In this document: piece by piece, positions 13,300 through 26,042 of the stretch
Position numbering within the stretch: the first letter of the stretch is position 1
How the letters are laid out: every line of letters begins with the position of its first letter
Assembly (NCBI GenBank): GCA_950295325.1
Contig: OX485806.1
Coordinates: 6,572,001-6,636,000 of the forward strand
Length of the DNA stretch: 64,000 nt
Direction of reading: 5' to 3'
DNA from: Polytrichum commune
Lineage: Eukaryota > Streptophyta > Polytrichopsida > Polytrichales > Polytrichaceae
Position numbers and translations under genes: made by a program
The notes under the pieces: model-generated
What the model saw: the letters and a program-made list of their open reading frames with translations, nothing else
What the model was told of the DNA's origin: nothing
The model's database searches: none

Positions 13300-14110
13300 A
13301 CTGTGACATACACAACACCTACCTCAAACATCACTCTCCAAGCAAAGCCCTAGGCTCAAATAACATATGTAATGAAATTTTGAAATCATTTTCTCCGCCC
13401 TTTTAGAACATGTTTTTTCACTTCTTCCAGCAATGTTACACACAAAGAAAAGTACCCAACACCTAGAAACATATTAAAACAATCATGCTACATAAAAAAA
13501 AAAGGGACCTCATGCTCCAACGTAATTACCCACCCCTTATGCTAGCACACACAATTTATAAACTATACATTTGTACCCTCACCACCTTATAATCATCCTC
13601 TAGCAGAACGCATAAAATCCTTCACCAAAGTCAAGAAGGATCAAGAGCCCAACGCAACACCTCTCGCCAAATTCAAGCCATTTTGGCCGTGCTTGACGAT
13701 GCCCCGCTCACGAAGAAAGACATATGTATCACATATATTGATTTTGGCAATGTGTTTGGTTCAATCAACTAGGGCCGACTCCTTGCTACTATGCTCAACC
13801 TAGGCTATCCTCGGGATATAATTGAAATTATAGGTAAGCTCTACACAGAAGCTATCACGTCATTCCATGGATCGACATTTGGAAACACCCGCCCCATCCA
13901 CATCCTTAAAGGAACAATACAAGGAGACATCCTAAGCCCATAACTATTTGTCATATTTCTCAAACCACTCCTCCGATAGCTAGAACAAAACTCATATGGA
14001 TACCATTTTTAACACCTCCGATGTGGAATGTCACACCATAGCCTACGCTAATGACACAGCCCTACTCACGGATGACTTACAAACCATGCAACCCCAAATT
14101 GAGAAATTAC
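13300..14110 (+). pseudogene. LINE reverse transcriptase, decayed
   Basis: The broken frames show the non-LTR reverse transcriptase series: SKALGSNNICNEILK (equivalent to KAPGPDGIPNE), then DFGNVFGSI near 13739 (palm motif A, normally DFxxAF), GTIQGDILSP near 13912 (motif B), and AYANDTALL at 14041-14067 (motif C, normally YADD, here YAND). The D-to-N change at the second catalytic aspartate, plus stops after GSIN and ILSP, show it is dead. A CTTAAC repeat near 14130-14158 follows. Confidence 0.8.
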
Positions 14111-14579
14111 AGTTCTTTACAGTTGAAATTACAGTTGAACCTTAACCTTAACCTTAACCATTGGGCTATTATGAACCTTCGCCTATCAAAATGTGCCTTT
14201 ACCGAATGCCCTAATAAATCTCATCTCCACCCTCCCCCAAACAAGAAAATAATCTTCAAAGCCTACCTCCAAGCATCTCACACTACGAACAAAGGTAACC
14301 ACTTTCCAATCCTATCACAAAAAGAACCATATATATATTTAGGCATCCAAATAGTCCTCACCTTGAAATGGCATCAACAAAAACAAGCCACTACATCAAA
14401 ATTAGAAACCCACTACAAAGTGCTACTCCTATCCCCAACCACAATTATATAGAAGATTACAGTACTCAACACCGTTATCTACCCCGACATTGCATACACA
14501 TTCTATGTGGTTCCTTTATTCCAAACAGACATCACAAAACATGACAAGATCTTCATCCATTTCACAAAAGCCATATGTT

Positions 14580-15790
14580 GAATCCAAAATAGTTCACCAA
14601 AGCTATATGTTGAATCCCCAATAGCTCACCAAATAGCACAACTCCCACATGAGGACTTTGGCATGAATATGGTTCCCTTCCTCCCCGATTATGTTACATG
14701 TATAGGGAATCAATTGTCCCAAGCCCCCATAGTCTCCCCCGTATCCATTATCCATATAGCCCACACCACCCCTTATTGGTGGCACTCCACGCTCACATCC
14801 ATATGACACGATGGTTTCATCAAGAACCTCAAAACATCCACATTGAAACACCATACCCAAGTGCAAACCACACACACCCGACAAATTTTATCCTACGCAA
14901 ATAATTTTTTTCTACGCAATGACAATATCATCAAAGCCCAATCCAATGCATTTTGAACGGTGTCATGGATATCAAACATGCAAATCAGCCATGTCCTTAC
15001 GTTTTGTTATGTCCAATACATGGAATACCTCTAAAAGCACATCTTCCAGCCACTCACCCATCCCAACATCCACTACACTCTTCCCCCCCTCAATGAAATT
15101 GACATGTGGTCCCATCTCCTATTTAAATGCACAAACAACTACATTCATGGTTTACAAATCTCTAGAAACAACAAGGCCATCCATGATATTGCCATCATCC
15201 TTCTCTTTAGCAACATCACCAGATGTTACACACCCATTAATGCAAGAACACAAGCAACCAATCATGTGATAATGCTCTCCATTCTTGGCTCCCCCCATGT
15301 GAATGTTGCTCTCAACATTGCACATGTCATGCTAGAGTGAGATCCAACATAATGTGTGTCCTTGGAACCATTAGAGAGACCACCCTTCCTTTCCCCCCAA
15401 AACATACTCTGCAAATACAACTCATTGAATTTGCCTTCTACCATGACAAATTTCCCTGTATTTCAAGAGGTGTTGAATGGAGGAAAACTCACTCTTTGTT
15501 CAATTGTTATTATTATTGGATTCCATAGCACACAAACTACAAAAACACAGCCAAATACTAGCCAAACTACACACATTAGGTTGGCAAGTCAAATCGTTAA
15601 TTATATTTATAGTTGGGATTAGAGGGGCCATCCACGCACCCACAATACAATCCCTCACTAACCTCAAATTGCCCAAAACATTCATCTCTACCTTAATGGA
15701 CAAATTACATTGAACCTCCTTCGAATACTTAACATACATCATCCTTGATAAACGCAATATAGAACATAACCAACCCCCTATCCCTCCAAC
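14580..15790 (+). pseudogene. LINE thumb, CCHC and restriction-like endonuclease relic
   Basis: QIAQLPHEDFGM near 14630 matches QLPHDLFGI of copy 2 at 34870, so the thumb regions are homologous. DMWSHLLFKC near 15100 matches DTWLHVLLTC of the copy 2 CCHC motif, but the first two cysteines are lost. RVRSNIMCVLG near 15330 corresponds to RFRPDILCVRG, so the PD of the nuclease is now SN. LIEFAFYHDKF near 15421 matches FIEFTYCNDRF. Compared with copy 2, about 2.2 kb between thumb and CCHC is absent. Confidence 0.65.
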
Positions 15791-15830
15791 ATATTGATAC
15801 TACAAACCTCCCTTGCCTATGACTCTCATG

Positions 15831-17060
15831 GTCAACACACCATTAGCACCATTCATGACTCATGATTAAATGGGCATCCTCGTATTTCCAAAATCATTGT
15901 ATTACACATGCTTCATAATTGAAGCTAATGGTGAGAGACCAAAAGTTTCTTAGCCAAAGAAAACCAAATCTTTACACTTGTTTTTGCTCCTGAACAAAAC
16001 TACCCCAATACCACCCTAATATCCCCATAACTATGGAGTTAGGAGTCATTAATGCCACTAATTGTTGTCAACATCACAACAACATGCGCATCACCATTAG
16101 GCAACAAGGGCAACATGGGCCCCCTCAAGCACCAATGATGGTTGTAAACCATATCACCATCTTCAGTCCAACTTCAAACGATCTCGTGTGCCCCTTCGCA
16201 AGCCCCCCAATAAATATACTAGATTATCAGACCCATGACATGCATGACCTCCTCCACCACAATCACTAAACTTCGAGTTGGCCTGCCATGAGGCCCCTCC
16301 CGATTGGTGCCCACCTTGCCATGTATGGGCACACACGATGCACAAAGCCATCATCAGGATCTCCCTCCCAAGGCCGTTGCAAGCATTCTACAATAAAACC
16401 ACATTGGAAGAGATTGCAACCAAAGCCTCGTCTACGTCACCATCCCTCTGTATTACTATGGAAGAGGTCTCCATGCCATCCTCACCCGCATCACTCCCTC
16501 TGGTTATTGTTGGACTTACCACGTCCACGCCAATCCCACCATCTTCCACAACCATCCCTCAACAACACAAAGCCAAATGCAGACACAAGACCATCTTATA
16601 TGGACGACAAGATGCTACTTCTCAACAACCCTACCCCACAAAAATTAGTGCATTGAAAACCCCGCACACTATGACTTTGCCCACAAACTAGCAAAATATC
16701 TTGCCAACACCACACACCATCACACTCCCTCACAATAGTAACAAAATACCAATATAACTTGTTAGGAAGGGGTCCCACCTCGTTCAAGCTCAAAATTTGG
16801 GAATATTGCTTTCTTGCATCAACAAGCATCATGGGCACACAAGGACTCAACCTTGGCCCTTCACATTGAATAGAGTTAAAACCACCCCCTAAAACACATG
16901 ATCTTAACATGCCCACTCCATAACTCCCACACAACCTTACATGACAGCCCCAACACACCCAACCCTCCCCACCACGCCGCCCTACACCCCTAGGAACCTT
17001 ACACCCACTAATAAATCACTCCCCCCCCCCCCCCCCCCCGTGCCCTTGCAAATCAACATC
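15831..17060 (+). other. A/C-rich stretch, probably more decayed LINE sequence
   Basis: The same low-G plus-strand composition continues. A frame near 16640-16730 gives DFAHKLAKYLANT, faintly like the end of an RNase H domain, so this may be a displaced piece of the region missing from copy 1. Frames of 122-137 codons at 16278-16691 have no recognisable domain. A run of 19 C lies at 17021-17039. Confidence 0.35.
17021..17039. repeat. Poly-C tract (19 C)
   Basis: Uninterrupted run of C on the plus strand, the longest of several poly-C runs in the window. Confidence 0.95.
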
Positions 17061-17343
17061 TCACCTTAACAAAAAAAATTTGAGACAATTCTTTATTGAT
17101 TATAGAGCCCTCCTATCTACATGTAGGCAATATTTCAAGGAGCTAAATCAAATGGGATATACTCACTTGACAAACTTTAGAAAGAACGGGCCCTTAATCA
17201 CGTCAACGATAAAATTGCTGAAGTCCATTTTATTATTATCATTTATTACGACCACACCCGGCAAACACCAAGGGGACTTGGTAAGAGAGTTCCATGACCA
17301 GCCCTTGGGCTTCCACACGACCTTGACACTTAAGTTCATGAGA

Positions 17344-17501
17344 GGCCATAACATTACTCAACGATGTGGGCCCTCAAAATATAACAATGATATGTAGGGA
17401 GTTCAGTCTAAGTCTAAGTCTCATGGCGCAACTTTTCAAGCATATTATTGTTATGTTGTGAGGGCCCATGGAATGAGACATGAATGCTGAGTAATGTTAT
17501 G
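17344..17501. repeat. Fold-back inverted repeat
   Basis: The left arm begins GGCCATAACATTACTCA and includes TGGGCCCTCA and TATAACAAT. The right arm is their complement in reverse order, ending TGAGTAATGTTATGGCC. Weaker symmetry extends outward to about 17195 and 17610. The arms enclose a loop with a triplicated taagtc unit. It is either a MITE or a source of hairpin RNA; no coding frame crosses it convincingly. Confidence 0.6.
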
Positions 17502-17509
17502 GCCAATTT

Positions 17510-18943
17510 TTGACTCTTGAAGGCAAATTCGTTTGAAAGGAAGGTGCTTGGAAGGTCACAAGAGGCATCATCGTGTTCCTCATGAAATTTTCTCAGCAAT
17601 GGCAATGATCCCATCCTGGAAAGGTGGTTGTTCACAAGAATTGTTTTTAGTTAATAATTTATTTTATCCCTTTCTTAATACATTACCACATATGAAACCT
17701 TCTTATTATTTTGATTAATAATTGTCAATTTTCTATGGACTCTTTTTCTTACCTCAAAATATATTTCTATCTTAGTATAATCTTGAAAATTTGGACTATA
17801 ATTTAAATGCACATGTTTGTCACAATTACTTGAAGTTTAATGATTATAAATCACATAATTTTTTTTAATGAAAATTACCATATATTGCTACCATATCGAT
17901 GTGATCTTAAAATCATTACCATGTACATTCTCTTTTAGGCATAATAAAAATTGAGTTCTAGAAAGCTTGCTTTTTAGATGATCTAATGAAACCACCATAC
18001 ACTCCAAGAAGTTAAGGGTCAAGATTTTGTATGTAAGATATCATGTCTTGAGCACCCCAAAACCTATCCAATAAATTTCATTTTAGAAAAAATAAAATAA
18101 AATCTCATCATCTTTTGTGGTGAAGCTTCTCATCCATCCACCTGTTTCATTTCAAACCAATTGAAAAAATAAAAACTTATCGATCCCGTTCTTTCCAAGT
18201 CGTAACATTACTAAGCATCTAGATGATGGTCTACTTTTAAAGCAAGAGGCTATAAATAAAAAAAATCTATAATTTATAGATGTTTGTCAAAAACTTCACA
18301 ATACAAGGTATGAGTGCTCCTCACAAACAGGGAATCCAAGAATTAAAGGAGATTTTTTTTGCGTGATCCTTGGTCCCACAGAACACAAACAAGGAGATGA
18401 GTAATGTTATGGTGACGAACCTGAGATTCTTGAGAATACCAACCACATGATAATCATCCTTTTGAATTGACATGTAAGTTTCATGTCCAATAAAGACAAC
18501 AAGCCCGGTAGGAACAATACCATTATGTTGTATTTAAGTAAATCTAGACATATTTTCAGATTTTGGATTTTCTAGTTGCTTCAATTCTGTCATAGGATCT
18601 TACGTTACACTTCCAACACACCTAAATTTTATGGAAGATGTGTGAATCCTTAGTGATTACTTGAATTTTATGATGAAAAAAACCAAGTATTTCTTTTTGA
18701 TGTTAAATATGTATAAGTAAATGTTGAATAATGTAAATACAATCAAAAAAATTGTTATATTTTTATCATTATCAACTTTACATATTCTATTGGAGGATCT
18801 TACCAAACAATCCTATCGTGGGATCCTATCATAAAATTCAACATGTTATAATTTTTGCCCATCTACACATCCAGAGAGACATGAACAAATCTTGAAAGAT
18901 ATGAATTAGGGATTCCGCCATGCCAGTTAAGCAACAAACGCAA
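17510..18943. other. No gene recognised, AT-rich
   Basis: Apart from the outward part of the fold-back repeat, no domain, RNA gene or complete repeat was recognised. Confidence 0.5.
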
Positions 18944-19296
18944 CTACACTAAATATTGTATTTAGTATTATATGGTATTTTTGTCACTATGGTAACTTTT
19001 CTAATGACACTGCTCATGAATAGGTTTACAAAGATTATTGAAACAATATTTAGTGTATTATGTATCCTAATAGTTATGTAATAAAATATTGTCGTGGATG
19101 GTTGAAATTTGGGTGAAAAAGCACTTAGTAAGTGAGAGAGTTTGCAACTTTGTGATTCTATTATGCCCAAATTTTTCTTACAAGGAACGACAAATATTGC
19201 CAAGTTGACATTTAGTGTTGTTACACGGACGGTTTACAATTAGTATTGAGCAAGACACATAGAATTGGTGACACTAAATATAATATTTACTTTAGT
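18944..19296. mobile_element. MITE, palindromic-terminus family
   Basis: The left end reads CTACACTAAATATTGTATTT and the right end near 19271-19296 reads acactaaatataatatttac. The interior (gtcactatggtaacttttct) matches the copy at 33626-33930. Non-coding. Confidence 0.6.
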
Positions 19297-20141
19297 TCAC
19301 CAATTATATTATAAATAATAATTTAATTGGTGAACTATAGAATTACCATCATTAAGCTCAACAATATGCATGTCAAATTGTCATTCACTAAGCGGGTGAT
19401 AGTGGAGAGGTACATGTTTCCGAATGGAGTAGTTGGCGGTTCAATTACTGCTGTGAAATCTTCTCTCTACTTGACGAAAAAAACTAGCTAGATAGGTAGG
19501 AAGCCAAGAGCCCACCCACCGCAAAGTAGGCAGTCCCCCCCCCCCCCCGGGCACCAAGAGGATTCTTGAGCAGGTAGGGCCAACAGGCTCAAATTCACAT
19601 CGGATTGCCTGACATTGGTTATTAATTTAGTTATTCACTAGTTTGGGACTATGCATCCCAACCGCTAAAACGGCAACTACATTGGTGCACATCCATCCTT
19701 ACCATTTCAAAGTGTGACAAATTGCAACTGCGTTCAACATCCACCGCTTCTTTGTTGTGTTATAGATTGTGTGCCACAATTGTTGTATAAAGGTTTCAGT
19801 TGTTTACCATGATCAATACAAGGAAAATGAGTTCATATTCACGTTGGTGCAAGACCAATGGGGTTCTTTCTTTCTTTCTTTTATAAATTAAAAAAAAATT
19901 TAAAAATTAAGATTCAGACAACATACATGGGGTGGGCCACTTTTGCTTCAAATATGAACCAAAAGCATCGAGCATGCCATGGTACAATGGTACTTTGATG
20001 TTGCATTGTGCTACACTGCAACATAAGATCTAACTTCATTTTAAAGGCTTAAAGAAGCCCTTTCGTTTCGTGAATCCCTACAGGGGTACCTATGCTTCCA
20101 AACACAACAAGGAAATACGGGTCCATTTGACAAGGCACCAT

Positions 20142-20755
20142 TAGAGTTATTTGTAAAGTAACGGAGATGAAGCCATGGGTGCAATCCCAAATCTTGAGTT
20201 TATGAGCATCAACACAAAGTTACCCAAGTATTTTTAATGCTTCAATCATTTTACACAAAGAGTGGTGTCGGGTTATTAAAAGCTGGTTTTCTAGCTCATC
20301 CTACTAGGATGGGTGGGCCAAGCATATGCCTTGCATAGGCTGATCCAGGGTTTAGGACTGCAAGTCCCATCCACATGCTCTATTTTAGATCTTCGAATTC
20401 TCTTAAAGTTTGAGAAGTGGAAAGAGGAGGTCCGAAAAGTTTCACCCAACTTTCAAAATAGGTTCCAATACACAACGAGCTAACGAACTCTTAATACAAA
20501 GTTTTATGAAAGGAGGATCGAACCGTGCATGGAACCCATTGTCTTAAACCCCGGATCAGCCTATGCAAGGCTGGCTTGGCCCACCCATTCTAGTAGGACA
20601 AGCTAGAAAGCCAATGTTAAATAGCTCGACATCACTCTTTGTGTATAGTAATATAAGCATGAAGAAAACTTGGATGACTTTGTGCTGATTCTCATAAACT
20701 TAGGGTTTGGACTAGATCCATGGTTTCATCTACTTTAATTTACAAATCGCTCTAT
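20142..20755. mobile_element. Long-inverted-repeat element, copy A
   Basis: The left arm starts TAGAGTTATTTGTAAAGTAA and runs to about 20370. The right arm (about 20535-20755) is its diverged reverse complement, including the shared AGATGAA(A/G)CCATGG, cacaaagagtg and GCATAGGCTGATCC blocks. Each arm is about 220-230 bp with a short spacer, typical of a fold-back or MULE-like non-autonomous element. No coding frame. Confidence 0.7.
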
Positions 20756-21235
20756 TACATAACTTAGGACCTCTAGTATGTGCATCAAATCATGTGTAAA
20801 ATGGGCAATGTCAAGTGGACCGCCATTTCTTTGTTGTGAAAGATACCACACTAACATCTCTAATATTGTATCATTTTGCCGATGAGAGCTTATCAAGCAA
20901 CCCTATTCTCAAATCCCGTGCTAATTTGAATCTCCAAGAGCAGTCTTTATAGCGTCTAGATTCCATGTGGCATTCAAGAAAGGAGTTGGATAACACCATA
21001 TCTCTTGAGATTTGGTGTTTGAAATTCAGATTAGCCATGCTTCAGAGTATTAAAGACGACTCAATCAAAGAGATAATTGTTAAGTAATCCCATGCTGTAA
21101 GAGAAGGGCTCACGATTCACAACGCCATTATCGTTGTTCATCTAGTTCATTAAGGGCTTTGCCATGCTATGGCTGGCCATTGATGGAGAGTAGATGGTCT
21201 ATAAGCTACGTTTATCAAGGAAGTTGGTGAGAAAT

Positions 21236-21655
21236 TAGAGTTATCCGTTAAAGCCCCTCAAAGGGGGACAAAACCGTGGGGGTTTAATTGATCCTTCTTT
21301 GAGAAAACTCTCTATTAAAGACTTCGTTAGCTCGTCGTATATTGCAGCCTATTTTGAAAGTTAGGTAAACTTTTTGCAATTTCTTTTTCGCCTCTCAAAC
21401 TTTGAGAGGGTTTTGACATCTGAAATAGGGACCCCGTTGTCCGAAATCTCATATTGGCCCATGCAAGGTCAGGTTAGCCTACCCATCCTAAAAGGACAAG
21501 CTAGAGAGCCGGTTTTTAATAACCTGACATTGCTCTTTGTGTATGGTAATTTAAATGTTAAGAAAAATTCGACGACTTTGTGTTAATTGGCATAAACTCA
21601 AAGATTAGGGTCTAAATCCATAGTTTCATCTGCTTTACTTTACGGATAACTCTAT
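21236..21655. mobile_element. Long-inverted-repeat element, copy B
   Basis: Begins TAGAGTTATCCGTTAAAGC and ends in the inverted form (gctttactttacggataact). Its right half (ggcccatgcaaggtcaggtt onward) is a diverged direct copy of the right arm of copy A. Its left arm is mostly replaced. Non-coding. Confidence 0.6.
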
Positions 21656-21745
21656 TGACTACAAAACTTTCAACTTTGTGTGTTGGGTATGACTGCATGT
21701 ATTGGAAACTTGGATAAACTTTGGAATTGAGAGCCTTGCCCCTTA

Positions 21746-22323
21746 GGGCCGGTTTACACCATGGACCATGAAGTCAGACCATGGAAGATGGCCTTTTTCC
21801 ATGTTCCAACTACATGGTCCAACTTCCATGGTCCGATTTCTTAACAAATAAGTTTACAAAGCCTTTAGGCCCCACACTAGGTGTAAACTGAATGTGGATC
21901 AAGAGGAATGACCATGCACCAAAAAGTGGATGTGCGTTTTTTTTAATATATGCCCAAAAATAGAAGTTTTGAAAAAATAAAAATAAGATCAAGTTTGACA
22001 TTCTTTTGTCTTGTCTTGTCTTCATCTTCTCTTCCCCAAAAATAATTTCATTGAAAAATAATTATAACAACATTTCTCTATCATGGGTCCTTACCTTTTC
22101 TACTAGAGCACCTCTTTTGCCTCGCCCACCGCAAAACCCGTTGAACCATGTCAGTGGATAATGTAGGCTTCAACATATGTTTTTTAACGACCTCAACATC
22201 CATAGTCACTTTGACATTTTTTCCTTGCTGTAAACCGAAGTGGTCCCGGGACGAGTTCAACAACCAATCACAAATTTTAGAGGACCTTGGGACAACTTCA
22301 TGGTCCATGGTGTAAACAACCCC
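21746..22323. mobile_element. PIF/Harbinger-like MITE, 578 bp
   Basis: Left end GGGCCGGTTTACACCATGGA. The right end, read inverted, is GGGGTTGTTTACACCATGGA. TTA flanks both sides (21743-21745 and 22324-22326). The ccatgg-rich motif is also repeated internally. The TTA duplication and GGGCC-type end are typical of Tourist-like PIF/Harbinger MITEs. Confidence 0.8.
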
Positions 22324-22329
22324 TTAGTG

Positions 22330-24003
22330 TGTAGCAAAAATGTAATAAAGAGATTGTGCAAGAATGAATGTAGAGGTTGATACCTTCTCAATTTAACATA
22401 CACATAAGTTTATAGGGATCGAATTTAAAAAATTGAGTCCCAATTGATTGTGTGATTTGGAATGTTGAGTGTGGATGCTAAGAGGGTAAGGAGACCCTTG
22501 GAAATGTGCTTACTTGGAAAGTGGTGGAGGCAATGGGATTCATGTGTATTCACCACACCATTGAGAAAGAAAGAAAAAAGAAGAAAAAAAAAGTAATGTC
22601 AATGCTTTTAGCATTGACTTGAATGGGACCATGATTCCTTTATATTGTTCATGGGTATCCATGATGCATTATGTGGTTAATAGTCTTCTTTTCAGAAGGT
22701 GGGCTTACTACACCATTAACTTCTAACTTATGAACAAGGTTATGAGAAAAGCTAAAACCAGTTGAAGTGGTTGATGCAACCTCGCTCAAAACTGCACAAA
22801 TTACACACATGAAACGATTTGGATAAGGTATGTGGCTCAATTGTAAGCACATCCAACTCCATGACCATTTCCAGCCTTTGGCTTGGTTCGGGAATGGCCT
22901 CATCTAGTTTGCAATTGCAAACTATGAAGATTATCATTTCAAGTCCATAATTAAAGCATAAATGTAAAACGTATAAGAGACCAAAATATAAAATACTTTC
23001 CTATTTTTTTGAATGACGACATAAACCCTCTTGATTATATTCATTCTTGAAACCTAGAATAATATCTATATTTCGAACACATAAATCAATCTCATAAAAC
23101 ATGTCTTGTTTCATGTCCATTCTTAAGTCCAAGCCTTACCATATACCGATCGAATATAGGCATTTGGTTAAGAACTTTCGCCACATAAGGCCCATATACC
23201 TTAACTTCATATCCGACACCTTGTTTACCCATGCTTGCTTACTAGGACGGCCATGAGCCGGCAAGACAAGAGAGGACAACATGGCTTGCAAGTGAAGGAA
23301 CACATTTTCAATATTTAATGGCCGGGTCGAGGACGGGGGGACACCATGTTCCCAAGGATGTTTATACATGAGCACATCTAGACAGCTATAGCACCAATAA
23401 TAATAAGTTACCTAAATCTCAATAAAGGGGTCGGATAAGCTATGGGTGTGAAAAGTGCTTTTATGTTACATGGAAAGGACTAGGTAGCTTTTGGCTCATA
23501 TTGATGTGAATGAGGGATTCCTTAGGCTTTATTTTGTGGTTCTTATTTGTTTGAGACATGTCATGTCATGTCATTCATGATCGACACAAAGTGGACTCTA
23601 TGTGTTTTGAGTGGACGTCATGTGACGTGCGGTATTGGATGTTGTGTATTATGATTCAATAAAAAAACAAACCACAAATGTTTTTTTTTTTGCTTCGGTT
23701 TTGATATTTTTTTCCTACTTGATCTTATTTTGGGGGTCATGTGGTAGATTTGCAAAGATTGAGAGTCATAGCATGCCCACACTTATTAGTGTGGGCCACT
23801 AGCAGACATGCTGATGAACACTCAAAATCGGGCTTGAGTACATCCAATGGCTATCACTATCCAAAAGTGAGTTTAGAGTGGCTCCTACTAGTAGGAGCCA
23901 TCCATTGGGCTCCCTTATGCTAAGTTGGCATTAAAAAAGATGTACTACTAGGAAATACCTTATGGTATAATGCATGCGAATTGATGTGATTTTCATACTT
24001 TTA
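22330..24003. other. No gene recognised; dispersed repeat fragments
   Basis: Stretches at 22836-22940 and 23139-23205 match those at 6955-7388 and 58978-59740. Nothing else is recognised on either strand. Confidence 0.5.
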
Positions 24004-24150
24004 GGGTTGTTTTACACGTGCTACCAAGGACCGTGAGAACAAAAAACATAGGATTTTTGTGGTCATGGTTGGTGGCCCAAAGACCTTGACCAAGAAAGAT
24101 CCATATCATTTTGTAAAAGCCTTGGTCACGGGATATAGTGTAAAATGGAC
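24004..24150. mobile_element. PIF/Harbinger-like MITE, 147 bp
   Basis: Left end GGGTTGTTTTACACGTG, right end inverted GTCCATTTTACACTAT, followed inward by CCAAGGACCGTGA and its complement. TTA on both sides (24001-24003 and 24151-24153). Smallest clear member of the family here. Confidence 0.7.
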
Positions 24151-24585
24151 TTAGAGCAAGATGTAGTGTTTTTGATGAAAATAAAATTAAGTGACTAGAA
24201 ATATAGATTATTCGAAACAAGACATACTAATATTGAAAATTAAAAAGCATATGTTTCTTCTTTTGACATGGTTGTCTTATTTCTCGATGAAATAACCAAT
24301 TTGACTTCTCTCGCTGCAAAATTCAAGTGACCACCAAACATGATCATTGTGGACATGCAAGATCCTATGTCACTTTCTCATACGTTTCCTAGCATGCTCA
24401 CCCATGGTTAGTTTTATTTTTGGTGACCTTGCGTAAAATGAAGTGGGACTACCACTCATTCCTCAACTAATAAAATATTTTAAAGGGCCATTATTCACTA
24501 CATAGTAACAAGTAGATAATGTGTTGTGATCTACTGGATATTGCATTAGACCCATCAAAAAGAGGTGGGTATGATGCAAAACTAA

Positions 24586-24821
24586 GGGCCACAGCGATCA
24601 ACTCAATTGTCGATGACTCTTGAAAACATCATATTGGAGACTTGACCCCAGAAATATGTTACAATCCCTCAGCATGGTCCACTTTCGCTTTACACTGAGC
24701 TTGGGCCCATCAATTGCAAAATTGGATTTGTATGTCCCACGTTACGGCCTTTGGATGATTTTCAAGGGCCCTTAGATTTTCATGGTCACGACTCTTGGGT
24801 CTGTGTGTAAAGCGGCGGCCC
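24586..24821. mobile_element. PIF/Harbinger-like MITE, 236 bp
   Basis: Left end GGGCCACAGCGATC, right end inverted GGGCCGCCGCTTTACACAC, with TAA on both sides (24583-24585 and 24822-24824). The ends agree only over the first bases, so the call is weaker than for its relatives. Confidence 0.5.
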
Positions 24822-25665
24822 TAAGCTATACGGTCCTCATCAGTAATTTGTGGTCTGGCTCGAAATTGCAATGCCCACACTGAAACCATAAAGAGGGCCC
24901 AACTGGAGGCTGTGTACTGGTGGGGATTGAATGTGGATGTCAGCTTTTGAAGGCATTTAAGCAAGCGGATTTAATTTCCCTTTAATGACCAGCTTGGCAA
25001 TGTCAAAGATGACTCAGGAGTCACTGGAAAGACATGCGAATCAATTGAAGCCCTCGCTAATAAATGCTGGTAACCTCACAAGTCATTCGATGATGGCATC
25101 AAGAATCTTGTGATCCGAGTGGCTTTCTGGTTTCAAGTCTCTCACACTCCAAAGAGTACGCAATTCTGACATCATCTTCCAACTTTCTTAAAATTGCTTG
25201 AATGGTTGAGTTTGCATGTATATATGTGGTACTCGAGTCTCAGCCTACTTAAACCTATACTGCAGTGAGCTCTGTGAGAAAATATTTCTTCTTACTTCCT
25301 CTGATCCTCATAGGTATTAAGGGTTCGGAAACTTGTTCAGGATCTCAATTTTCCACCATTCACGTGGCTTAATTAAAAGGTCCATTGTTCTTTTCTACTC
25401 GAGGTTTGGCCTACCAAAACATTTCTGCTCAGTTCCTCTATTTCTCTTGATGATTATCCATATATTAGGGTTTGAGAAACTGTCAAAATTGTTTCAGGAT
25501 TTCCTGTGTCCCACCACCCAGAATCCCACATGTTGGTGGATGTAAGATACATGCCTTTGTGTTTGATAATATGGATATAAAATCGCTTCTCAAAATGAGA
25601 ATTGTGACACAGAATAATTCCTCCCACAATACTTGTGGAATTGATGTCCTCTGGACTTGCACTTA

Positions 25666-26039
25666 GGGCCGGTTTACACTACGGTGGAGAAGGCCTCCGG
25701 TCGGTCAAGAATGCTTGGCCAAGACATGGTTATATGAGGCAAATGGTGGATGTGCCGGAGAAGAATTAAAGGCAATAAAATATTTTTATTGAGTCGGGCT
25801 TCTCCGGCCTCTTGAGGCCGGACAAGAAACTCCTCCTCCGGAGAAGCCCGACTCCAAAAAGTGCCGCCATGTAGGCGGCCATGTCATTTTATCATCCATG
25901 AGAAAAGTTCACCACCATTGTTTTCTTCACCTAGTGTAAACACCCACCGGTCAAGAGTTGCATTTTCGACCAATCACAATTGAGAAACGCCCTTTTTTTC
26001 ATGACCGGTGGACTTCTCCACCGTAGTGTAAACCGGCCC
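25666..26039. mobile_element. PIF/Harbinger-like MITE, 374 bp, with perfect ends
   Basis: The terminal inverted repeats are perfect over 27 bp, starting GGGCCGGTTTACACTACGGT, and TTA flanks both ends (25663-25665 and 26040-26042). The interior contains further cggccggagaag-type symmetry. No coding capacity. The intact ends suggest a recent insertion compared with its relatives. Confidence 0.85.
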
Positions 26040-26042
26040 TTA

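Larger units (their letters stand above)
9160..15830 (+). mobile_element. Decayed dual-endonuclease LINE (Dualen/RandI-like), copy 1
   Basis: A long stretch whose plus strand is poor in G and rich in A and C, and which translates in broken frames into LINE domains in order: N-terminal region, APE endonuclease (about 10.5-12.4 kb, split by a solo LTR), reverse transcriptase (13.3-14.1 kb), a thumb-like region (14.6 kb), a decayed CCHC motif (15.1 kb) and a restriction-like endonuclease relic (15.3-15.6 kb). Having both APE and restriction-like endonucleases is the hallmark of the Dualen/RandI clade (established knowledge). Frameshifts and stops are frequent, so it is dead. Both boundaries are approximate and the left one is a guess from composition. 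Confidence 0.7.
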
